From positions 1-42,590 of the forward strand of contig FR902226.1 in the NCBI GenBank assembly GCA_000438415.1: a DNA stretch of 42,590 nucleotides, written 5' to 3'. The DNA is from Clostridium sp. CAG:628 (GTDB taxonomy: Bacteria; Bacillota_I; Bacilli_A; RF39; UBA660). Made by a program: the position numbers and the translations under genes. Under the pieces are notes generated by a model, which made no database searches, was not told the origin of the DNA, and worked only from the letters and a program-made list of their open reading frames with translations. Each line of letters opens with the position of its first letter. Within the stretch, counting starts at the first letter, position 1. Shown in pieces: positions 24,289-31,641 of the stretch.

Positions 24289-25647
24289 ATGTTAAAAAAA
24301 ATCATAAGATTTATAAGAAATTGTAATACTTTTGTTAATGTGTACTCAAAAAAGATTGATGAGATAGAGAAAAATGTAAATTCTTTATCCAATGATTTTA
24401 TAAATGCTAAAAATAATGCGAAAGATGATTTATTAAAAATGGAAGAACAAATTAAAAATTTAGATTATGTAAATTTAGAATATATAAATCTACACACTGA
24501 TGTATCAAAAAACAGAGTGTTAATTGTTGGGTTTTATGGAGCTCCTAATTTAGGAGATGAATTGATGCTATTTTCGATATTAAATAAACTCTCACCAATT
24601 GATAGCGGTTTAGATATAACTGTGATGATGTCTGAAAATTTTAATTTTGATATAACTGATTATCCAAAATGTAAAATTATTCATTATCCTAAAAACATTA
24701 TTGATATTAATATATTAGCAAATTATTATGATACTGTAATTATTGGTGGCGGTGCTTTGCTTGATGATACGGATTATACTTTAAATAGTAATATGCTATC
24801 ATTACCTACAACACTTATTAATTTATCATATAGGATGATTACTTGTAAAAAAAATGTTATTCTTTATGGCTTGAGCTCTAGTTATGAACTTAATAATAAA
24901 GAGTTTATTAGAAAACTAAATTATATTTCAAGTAATGCCAACTATTTTTCCTTAAGAGATACTAATAGTTTAAAGATTTTAAATAAATGTGGTATTAATA
25001 CTAATAAAATAAGGATAGTCCATGATTTAGCATATACACTCGATTATTGTAAATATAATAAAACTTTAAAAAATGATTCATGCACAAGAGTTGGTTTAAT
25101 TTATGTTTGTAATGAAAATAATTATGATAAATTGTGTGAACTTACAAAAAATATTGTTAAGTATTTTAAAGAAAAAAAACAGGATTATAAAATAGTTATG
25201 ATACCATTTTATGAATATTTAAATAATGATACAGGTTATTATAAAAAAATTATTGAATACTTGAATGATAAAAACATAGAAAATTTGGATTATACCAGTA
25301 ATGTTGATGAGGTATTTAATACTATTTCAAATTTAGATGTATGTGTAAGTATGAGATATCACGGAACACTTATATCAAATATGTTGGGAGTTCCAACGTT
25401 GAATTTGTTATATGACATTCATAAACATTACAAAAATAAAGTTGGATATTTATATGAAAATTACGGCTATAAAAATTATCAAGTGAATTATTCTTCAACA
25501 AATAGTGAATTATTTATAAATACTTTTGATAAATTATGTAAGCTACAGAAGAATAAATTATTAAGTAAACAAGTTAATAATGAAGCTAATCAACAAATAG
25601 ATGAAGTACTTAAAAAATTTGTTTTAAAAGAAAGTAAGGTGAAATAA
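24289..25647 (+). CDS. Polysaccharide pyruvyltransferase-family protein
   Basis: A 452-residue protein. An N-terminal predicted coiled coil (about 12-60) precedes a polysaccharide pyruvyltransferase (CsaB-like) domain: LIVGFYGAPNLGDELML (about 80-96), VIIGGGALLDD, FSLRDTNSLKIL, and CVSMRYHGTLISNMLGVP (about 352-369), where the Arg and His are the conserved active-site pair. Such enzymes add a pyruvate ketal to a sugar, giving a negative charge that often serves as an anchor for SLH-domain proteins. No SLH protein is seen in the window. AAAGGAGG precedes the ATG. It overlaps galE by one base. Confidence 0.85.
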   Translation: MLKKIIRFIRNCNTFVNVYSKKIDEIEKNVNSLSNDFINAKNNAKDDLLKMEEQIKNLDYVNLEYINLHTDVSKNRVLIVGFYGAPNLGDELMLFSILNKLSPIDSGLDITVMMSENFNFDITDYPKCKIIHYPKNIIDINILANYYDTVIIGGGALLDDTDYTLNSNMLSLPTTLINLSYRMITCKKNVILYGLSSSYELNNKEFIRKLNYISSNANYFSLRDTNSLKILNKCGINTNKIRIVHDLAYTLDYCKYNKTLKNDSCTRVGLIYVCNENNYDKLCELTKNIVKYFKEKKQDYKIVMIPFYEYLNNDTGYYKKIIEYLNDKNIENLDYTSNVDEVFNTISNLDVCVSMRYHGTLISNMLGVPTLNLLYDIHKHYKNKVGYLYENYGYKNYQVNYSSTNSELFINTFDKLCKLQKNKLLSKQVNNEANQQIDEVLKKFVLKESKVK

Positions 25648-26657
25648 TGAAAAATATTTTTGTTACTGGTTGTGCAGGTTATATTGGAAGTCACACCTGT
25701 GTTGAATTATTAAATGAAAATTATAACGTTATTGGGCTAGATAATTTTAGTAATAGCAAAAAAAATGTACTTGATAATATAACGAAAATTACTGGAAAAG
25801 TCATTAATTTTTATGAAGGCAATATGCTCGATAAAGACTTGTTAGATAAAATATTTAATGAAAATGAAATAGATGCAGTTATTGATTTTGCTGCATTCAA
25901 ATCTGTCGGAGTTAGTGTGAGTAAACCACTTGAATATTATATAAATAATGTTAGCAGTGTTTTAACATTATTAAGTGTTATGAAAAAACATAATGTAAAA
26001 ACTTTAGTGTTCAGTAGTAGTGCCACTGTCTATGGTGATTCCAAAATAATGCCAATTACTGAGGAGTGTAAAACAGGCAAAACTACTAATCCTTATGGGA
26101 CAAGTAAATTATATTGTGAAGGAATACTACAAGATTTATATAAGTCGGATAATGAGTGGAATATTTGTATATTTAGATATTTTAATCCAGTAGGAGCTCA
26201 TAAATCCGGTTTGATAGGAGAAGAACCTAATGGTATCCCAGCTAATTTAATGCCTTTTATTTCTAAAGTTGCGACCAGAGAATTAGAAATATTAAGTGTA
26301 TTTGGAAATGATTATAACACAATAGATGGTACTGGAGTAAGAGATTATATACACGTCGTTGATTTAGCAAAAGCCCACGTAAAAGGTATTGAAAAGCTCA
26401 ATATGGATAAAAAAGGAATGCATATTTATAATCTTGGTACTGGAAGAGGATATAGTGTTTTAGAAATGATTAAAGCATTTGAAATAGTCAATGGAGTTTT
26501 TGTTCCTTACAGGATCGTAGGAAGAAGACATGGCGATATTGCTATATGTTATGCAGATCCATCAAAAGCTCAAAAAGAGCTTGATTGGAAAGCTGAATTG
26601 GAATTAGAAGACATGTGTAAAGATGCTTATAATTTTACAAAGAGATTATTAAAATGA
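25647..26657 (+). CDS. galE: UDP-glucose 4-epimerase
   Basis: A 336-residue short-chain dehydrogenase-type epimerase that interconverts UDP-glucose and UDP-galactose (or the GlcNAc forms). NAD site GCAGYIG (8-14), LDNFSNSKKNVL, FSSSATVYGD (catalytic Ser/Thr region), YGTSK with the catalytic Tyr and Lys (about 149-153), FRYFNPVGAH, and GTGVRDYIHVVDLA are all present; length is normal. It is the last gene of the T-rich cassette. Five bases after its stop codon lies a 23-bp copy of the start of mnaA, a probable recombination scar. Confidence 0.93.
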   Translation: MKNIFVTGCAGYIGSHTCVELLNENYNVIGLDNFSNSKKNVLDNITKITGKVINFYEGNMLDKDLLDKIFNENEIDAVIDFAAFKSVGVSVSKPLEYYINNVSSVLTLLSVMKKHNVKTLVFSSSATVYGDSKIMPITEECKTGKTTNPYGTSKLYCEGILQDLYKSDNEWNICIFRYFNPVGAHKSGLIGEEPNGIPANLMPFISKVATRELEILSVFGNDYNTIDGTGVRDYIHVVDLAKAHVKGIEKLNMDKKGMHIYNLGTGRGYSVLEMIKAFEIVNGVFVPYRIVGRRHGDIAICYADPSKAQKELDWKAELELEDMCKDAYNFTKRLLK

Positions 26658-26661
26658 CCGG

Positions 26662-26684
26662 AGTAATGAGTATATTTGGAACAA
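26662..26684 (+). pseudogene. Remnant of the 5' end of mnaA (recombination scar)
   Basis: A 23-bp stretch identical to 26791-26813 in the intact mnaA gene, starting at AGTAATGAGTATATTTGG. After this the sequence diverges at once (AAGTTAAGC instead of GACCAGAAG). The fragment cannot encode a protein; it looks like the truncated start of an earlier mnaA copy left when the upstream cassette was exchanged. Confidence 0.65.
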
Positions 26685-26723
26685 AGTTAAGCATATGAGA
26701 AAACTAACTGACAGTAAAAAAAT

Positions 26724-26756
26724 AAGGTGTTAAAGCATTAAAATAGACGCCTTTTT
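26724..26756 (+). terminator. Terminator between galE and mnaA
   Basis: Stem AAGGTGTT / GACGCCTT with G-U pairs, loop of 14 bases, followed by TTTTT. It would end the cassette transcript. Confidence 0.6.
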
Positions 26757-26782
26757 GGATAAAAAGAAAGAAGTGATAACAA

Positions 26783-27895
26783 ATGATAAAAGTAATGAGT
26801 ATATTTGGAACAAGACCAGAAGCAATTAAAATGGCTCCTCTTGTTAAAGAATTAGAAAAGAGAAAAGAAATTGAAAGCATAGTTTGTGTAACTGCACAAC
26901 ACAGAGAAATGCTAGATCAAGTTTTGGAAACATTTGATATTAAACCAGATTATGATTTAAACATTATGAAACAAGGCCAAACATTAAGTGAAATAACTTC
27001 CCGAGCCCTATTAGGTTTAGAAGAAGTAATAAAAGAAGTTAAACCTGATATAGTTTTAGTACACGGTGATACTACAACAACATTTGCTGGTGCATTAGCC
27101 GCATTTTATAATCAGGTTTCTATTGGCCATGTAGAAGCAGGATTAAGAACTTATGATAAATATAGCCCATTTCCTGAAGAAATGAATAGACAAATGGTAG
27201 ACTCTATGACTGATTTATATTTTGCTCCTACCAAAATAAGTAAAGAGAACTTACTTAAACAAAATATTTCTGAAGATAAGATATATATAACAGGTAATAC
27301 AGCAATTGATGCTATGTCTACTACAGTTAAAGAAGATTATACTCATAAAGAATTGGAATGGATAAAACCAGGTGAAAGGATGATTCTTCTAACTGCTCAT
27401 AGAAGAGAAAATCTAGGGGATCCTATGCGTCATATATTTAAAGCAATAAGAAGAATAGTAGATGAGTTTGATGACGTTAAAGTTATTTATCCAATACATT
27501 TAAATCCGCTTGTTAGAAACATTGCTAATGAGATATTTAATGGATGTGACAAAGTTAAATTAATTGAACCATTAGAAGTATTTGATTTTCATAACTTTCA
27601 AAACAAGTCTTACATAATTTTAACAGACTCAGGTGGTATCCAAGAAGAAGCACCAAGTTTAGGTAAACCAGTACTTGTTTTAAGAGACACCACAGAAAGA
27701 CCTGAAGGTATAAAAGCTGGTACTTTAAAATTAGTTGGAACAAATGAAGAAACAATATACACTGAAACTAAAAAATTATTAACAGACAAAAAAGAGTACG
27801 ATAATATGAGTCATGCATCTAACCCATATGGAGACGGGCATGCTAGTGAAAGAATAGTAAGTTCTATAATTTCTTGGTATAAAAATACAAAATAA
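26783..27895 (+). CDS. mnaA: UDP-N-acetylglucosamine 2-epimerase (non-hydrolysing)
   Basis: A 370-residue soluble enzyme that interconverts UDP-GlcNAc and UDP-ManNAc (MnaA/WecB). Motifs: GTRPEAIKMAPL (9-20), HGDTTTTFAGALAAFY, GHVEAGLRT (about 116-124), FPEEMNRQM, LTAHRREN, and TDSGGIQEEAPSLGKPVLVLRDTTERPE. All conserved family blocks are present. UDP-ManNAc is the donor for the TagA domain encoded upstream. The gene is bordered by repeats on both sides: a duplicated 5' fragment before it, and an 81-bp duplication that includes its last 50 bases beyond the IS relic. Confidence 0.95.
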   Translation: MIKVMSIFGTRPEAIKMAPLVKELEKRKEIESIVCVTAQHREMLDQVLETFDIKPDYDLNIMKQGQTLSEITSRALLGLEEVIKEVKPDIVLVHGDTTTTFAGALAAFYNQVSIGHVEAGLRTYDKYSPFPEEMNRQMVDSMTDLYFAPTKISKENLLKQNISEDKIYITGNTAIDAMSTTVKEDYTHKELEWIKPGERMILLTAHRRENLGDPMRHIFKAIRRIVDEFDDVKVIYPIHLNPLVRNIANEIFNGCDKVKLIEPLEVFDFHNFQNKSYIILTDSGGIQEEAPSLGKPVLVLRDTTERPEGIKAGTLKLVGTNEETIYTETKKLLTDKKEYDNMSHASNPYGDGHASERIVSSIISWYKNTK

Positions 27896-27926
27896 TATAG
27901 TCTTTATCACTAATATTTGGTATAAT
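27846..27926 (+). repeat. 81-bp direct repeat, copy 1
   Basis: Identical base for base to 29522-29602. It covers the last 50 bases of mnaA and the following 31 bases, ending in TATAAT. The two copies flank the IS1634-like relic, so this is best read as a long target-site duplication. Confidence 0.9.
27918..27926 (+). promoter_or_regulatory. Extended -10 promoter, stranded upstream of the IS relic
   Basis: TGGTATAAT at the end of repeat copy 1. The identical element at 29594-29602 sits before the glycosyltransferase gene it presumably served. This copy now points into the IS relic. Confidence 0.5.
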
Positions 27927-27961
27927 CTTTAGTTTTGCAGCAAAACTTTGCAAAGCGTTAT

Positions 27962-27986
27962 AAAAAAAGGGCAAAAGCCCTTTTTT
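27962..27986. terminator. Bidirectional terminator in the IS relic
   Basis: Perfect stem AAAAAAGGGC / GCCCTTTTTT with loop AAAA. It works on either strand; on the minus strand it follows the transposase remnant. Confidence 0.75.
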
Positions 27987-28012
27987 GAGTGTTGTACTAT
28001 TTTAATAATTAT

Positions 28013-29384
28013 TTAATATTTCAAAATTTTTTTAATTTTTTCTCTTGTATTATATTTCATGTCTAGGTTTATTTGGAATTTTCTGTTTAAATATTGTATT
28101 TCTAGTTTGTTTCCTATAAATTTATATAAATTACCAGCTTCATGTGTACATTTAAAATTTTTCATCTTCGTTAATTTTTGATGTATTTAAAGAAAGTTCT
28201 GTACTATTTGAAACAGCTCCTGTTTCTTTATCAAATTTAATGTTATTTATATACCATACTTCTCCGTAAGAAGTTGCTCTTGTGTAAGTACCTGGATTTT
28301 TAATTAGATCTTTTGCTTTTTCAATAAGCATTTGTCTGTCTATTTTTTGCTTATCAGCATATTTTTGAGAATAATAAATCATTTGCTTTTGGTCGACAGT
28401 TATTGATTGCTTCTTTTTATTACCATTCTTTGTTAATCATTTATCATCTCTAGTTATATACATTTTCTTTGGATATACCCTGGATTTGAGTTTTAAAATA
28501 ATTTCATTACCATCTTCGTAAATTATTTTATCCTAGTATAGTCATCATTTAAAATTCATTCTTTAAATTCTTAGCCAGCACCTCTGACAGATTGTTCATA
28601 AATATAACCATCTCTGTTCTTTTTATCTAGGTCAATACCAGCCGTTTTAATCATATTATCAGAACAATTAAGACATTTGTCTGCAAATACAATTACTTTA
28701 TCAATATAGAGTCACCATTTAATCTTTTTAATTTCTGGAACTAAAGTTTCTTTTTTCAGAAGCGCTGTCTGAAATAGATTGTAAGATATTGGGAAGCCTT
28801 GTTTGTCAAACAATAATCCCATTTCAACGATAGGGTCAGGACGATGATTTTTTTAGGGCCCCTTTTTCTTACCCCATTTTTAACAAAAAATCTGACATAG
28901 TTTTAAAGAACGATATAAATCATCGAGACTTAAATCAAATGGTTCAAAAAATTGATTTTTATGTTCATGAGTATATTTAATACTTCCTGGGTCTAAAATT
29001 CTAGAATAAGTAAGTAATTTACAAGCTTTAGATAGAGAATACTCAATATTGTTATTATATTGTTTATTCTTTAAAATAGCTGTAATGTTTAAATCTTTGA
29101 ATATACTTTTTAGGTATGCATAAACAATCTAAATGTGTCATCATCAAAATAATTAAATTCTATTTTATCAAAAGTTACGGTAACTTTTGTTTCAATTTTT
29201 TTTTAATCTATCAAGTTCATTACTTAAAAATTCAATTGGATTATCATATTGTTTTTTCAGATATTCAAAATGGCCATATTTTTTATGGCTTTTTGTTTTA
29301 TTTTATCATTTGAACGATATCCGCCTACTATAGCAAAATAAATTTCGCCATATTTGTTTTATATTTTTTAATAAATAAAGACAT
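28013..29384 (-). pseudogene. Broken IS1634/IS4-type transposase
   Basis: The minus strand, read across several frames, gives recognisable pieces of an IS1634-family transposase in order. They are an N-terminus starting near 29384 (MSLFIKKYKTNMA, then FAIVGGYRSNDKIKQKAIK and KYGHFEYLKKQYDNPIEFLS), a central VIVFADKCLN ... DGYIYEQSVRG segment around 28600-28700 (the DDE-region Asp), and YADKQKIDRQMLIEKAKDLI ... INEDEKF (28152-28330). The end reads KYNTREKIKKILKY to a stop at 28013. The usual FDGYYAIVT block after DEKF is missing. Frameshifts, internal stops and at least one deletion separate the pieces, and at about 1.37 kb the remnant is shorter than a full gene. It cannot make active transposase. 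Confidence 0.8.
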
Positions 29385-29521
29385 ATAATCACTATCTTCT
29401 AACTTAATTATATCACATAGCATTAAATAGTATAACATATAAATAAATTGTTAACAAAACAAAAAACTTATACAATAAAGGTTCAATTGATGTTTGAAAT
29501 ATAATTGACTGCAAAACTTGT

Positions 29522-29602
29522 GTGAAAGAATAGTAAGTTCTATAATTTCTTGGTATAAAAATACAAAATAATATAGTCTTTATCACTAATATTTGGTATA
29601 AT
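29522..29602 (+). repeat. 81-bp direct repeat, copy 2
   Basis: Perfect copy of 27846-27926. Its first 50 bases duplicate the mnaA 3' end and are non-coding here. Its last part supplies the promoter of the next glycosyltransferase gene. Confidence 0.9.
29594..29602 (+). promoter_or_regulatory. Extended -10 promoter of the glycosyltransferase gene
   Basis: TGGTATAAT, 29 bases before the ATG at 29632. It is part of repeat copy 2, so the downstream gene kept its promoter when the IS inserted. Confidence 0.6.
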
Positions 29603-29631
29603 ATTTCTAGTAAAAATGAATGGAGGAAAAC

Positions 29632-31611
29632 ATGTCAAAACTAAATAAAATAATAACATCAATAAAAGAAAAAGGATTAATCAAAACAATTAAATGGTTA
29701 TATGAAACATTAATTTTTAGAATAAAAATGATAAAAAGAACATCTTTAGATTTTACTAAAATAGAAAACACTAAAGATGAAAACACATATAGTTACCCAA
29801 AAATACTACCAAATGTATTTATAGTCGCAAGTATACCTTATTATGATATAGGAGGCGGACAAAGATGCTCGCAACTTGCAAAAACATTTAACAAAATGGG
29901 ATATAATGTAATTTACCTATATGGATACAAATCTTCAGAAAGTAAAAAATTTAACCTAGAAATGCCCTTGTCTTCTCATATGTTTATAAATGATAAAACC
30001 ATTTTAGAAGTTAGAAACATTGTAAAAAATAACGACTTATTCATATTTGAAGCACCATCACTTAGATTTAAAGATATACTAAATATTGCTATTAGTAATA
30101 AATGTAAAATAGTTTATGAAAATATAGATAACTGGGAAACATCACTTGGTAACGATGTCTTTAACGAGTCTATGTTAATTAGTTTACTTAAAAATAGTGA
30201 TTTACTAGTAGGAACAGCAAAACCATTAGTTGAACAATTAAATACTTACCTAGAAAAATATAATATTGAAAATAAATTAGCAGTATATTTACCGAATGCA
30301 GTAGATGAAGAATTATTCTGTGGTTTAAAAGAATTACCTAAACCAAAAGACATGATAACTGGAGAAAAAACTTTTCTTTATTATGGGTCTTTATGGGGTA
30401 GCTGGTTTGATTGGGATTTAATAAAAAAACTTGCACTTCATAATGAAAACTATAGTATTAACATAATAGGTGACTACAAAAACTTAACTGAATTAATAAG
30501 TACACTACCAAAAAACATTCACTTTTTAGGACTAAAAAAACAAATAGAATTACCTAATTACTTAAAATACACAGACTATTCACTAATACCCTTTAAAACA
30601 GGTGAAATAGGTGACTTTGTTTCGCCTCTAAAAATATTTGAATACATCTCTATGTACACAAAAGTATTGTCAACAACACTTCCTGATATAAAAGGATATC
30701 CTAACCTTTACTGTGGAAACACTTCTGAAGAATGGATTAACATAGTTGAAAAAAATTACGAAGTAAATAAATTTGATGCAGATAATTTTATTGATAACAA
30801 TAGTTGGCACTCTCGTGTCACAGAAATCATTAATAACATTTACAAAGAAAAAAATAACTCAATACTTAGTGGCAAATTATCAATTATAATATTAAACTAT
30901 AACAACAAGAACATAATATTTAAATCTCTTAACTCATTAATAAAATATAATGAACTCTATAACTATGAATTAATAGTAGTAGATAATGGAAGTACTGATG
31001 GATCATACGAAATATTAAAAGAAAAATATAGTGATAAAATAAAAATAATTCAAAACACAAAAAACGGATGCTCAAGCGGAAGAAACTTAGGTGTAACATT
31101 AAGTACAAAAGAATATATTATGTTTTTAGATAGTGACCAATGGGTTACTAATAAATATTGGTTAGAGCCATATGAAAATATATTAAAAACTGACAAAAAT
31201 GTAGGACTAATCGGATGGGCAGCAGGATTTTTTAACAAAGAAGGTTATGCATATCATGTAGTTGATAGTTTTCCACATAAATATATGCCTGCAAACAAGT
31301 TAGGAAGAAAAGATATAAGTTATTTAGGTTCAGGAGGAATGCTTTTAACAAGAAAATTATTTGACCAAATTGAAGGATTTGATGAAAAATACGACCCAAC
31401 TTGCTATGAAGACACAGATCTTTCTTTAAAAGTAAGAAATGTTAGTAAAGAAATAGTATACTGTCCATATTTAGGAATAATACATTTACCTCATCAAACA
31501 ACAGATGGAGGACTATTAGACCATAATAGTTTATTTATAGAAAAAAGAGAATACTTTAAAAATAAATGGACAAAACAAAATGAAAGTTTATTAAAAAAGC
31601 ATATTAAATAA
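29632..31611 (+). CDS. Bifunctional glycosyltransferase: GT4-like then GT2 domain
   Basis: A 659-residue cytoplasmic protein. Residues about 55-400 are GT-B-like (VFIVASIPYYDIGGGQRCSQ, YENIDNWETSLG, YLPNAVDEELF, YYGSLWGSWFDWDLI, VSPLKIFEYISMY). Residues about 413-650 are GT-A/GT2 (KLSIIILNYNNKNIIFKSL, VDNGSTDGSYEIL, MFLDSDQWV as the DXD site, and a late CYEDTDLSLKVR). Start 29632 follows GGAGG by 5 bases; the in-frame ATG at 29620 includes that ribosome site. The domain order matches the 863-residue transferase at 20420, but sequence and base composition differ (more ATA and AAC codons here). It probably adds two sugars to the wall glycan. A terminator overlaps the stop. Confidence 0.85.
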   Translation: MSKLNKIITSIKEKGLIKTIKWLYETLIFRIKMIKRTSLDFTKIENTKDENTYSYPKILPNVFIVASIPYYDIGGGQRCSQLAKTFNKMGYNVIYLYGYKSSESKKFNLEMPLSSHMFINDKTILEVRNIVKNNDLFIFEAPSLRFKDILNIAISNKCKIVYENIDNWETSLGNDVFNESMLISLLKNSDLLVGTAKPLVEQLNTYLEKYNIENKLAVYLPNAVDEELFCGLKELPKPKDMITGEKTFLYYGSLWGSWFDWDLIKKLALHNENYSINIIGDYKNLTELISTLPKNIHFLGLKKQIELPNYLKYTDYSLIPFKTGEIGDFVSPLKIFEYISMYTKVLSTTLPDIKGYPNLYCGNTSEEWINIVEKNYEVNKFDADNFIDNNSWHSRVTEIINNIYKEKNNSILSGKLSIIILNYNNKNIIFKSLNSLIKYNELYNYELIVVDNGSTDGSYEILKEKYSDKIKIIQNTKNGCSSGRNLGVTLSTKEYIMFLDSDQWVTNKYWLEPYENILKTDKNVGLIGWAAGFFNKEGYAYHVVDSFPHKYMPANKLGRKDISYLGSGGMLLTRKLFDQIEGFDEKYDPTCYEDTDLSLKVRNVSKEIVYCPYLGIIHLPHQTTDGGLLDHNSLFIEKREYFKNKWTKQNESLLKKHIK

Positions 31612-31626
31612 ATAATATGTTTTTTA
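31593..31626 (+). terminator. Terminator after the glycosyltransferase gene
   Basis: Stem AAAAAAGCATATTA / TAATATGTTTTTT with one G-U pair. The loop AATAAA contains the stop codon TAA (31609-31611). Confidence 0.75.
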
Positions 31627-31641
31627 AAAAAGGAATGAATT

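Larger units (their letters stand above)
27927..29521 (-). mobile_element. Decayed IS1634-like insertion sequence
   Basis: About 1.6 kb lie between two perfect 81-bp direct repeats. Near the ends are inverted copies of AGTTTTGCAG (27931-27940) and CTGCAAAACT (29509-29518), the likely terminal inverted repeats. The interior carries a broken transposase gene on the minus strand. IS1634-type elements are known for unusually long, variable target duplications, which fits the 81-bp repeat. This interval has no intact gene. Confidence 0.75.

Noticed and set aside
28152..28382. 76-residue reverse ORF as an intact small gene
   Set aside because: Its sequence is an internal piece of an IS1634-type transposase, with further pieces in other frames on both sides.
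29116..29313. 65-residue forward ORF in the IS relic
   Set aside because: It is antisense to recognisable transposase sequence, has no ribosome site and has a low-complexity Phe/Ile composition.
27927..29521. CRISPR array or phage remnant in the gene-poor interval
   Set aside because: There are no short regular repeats with spacers and no phage genes; the content is explained by a decayed IS.
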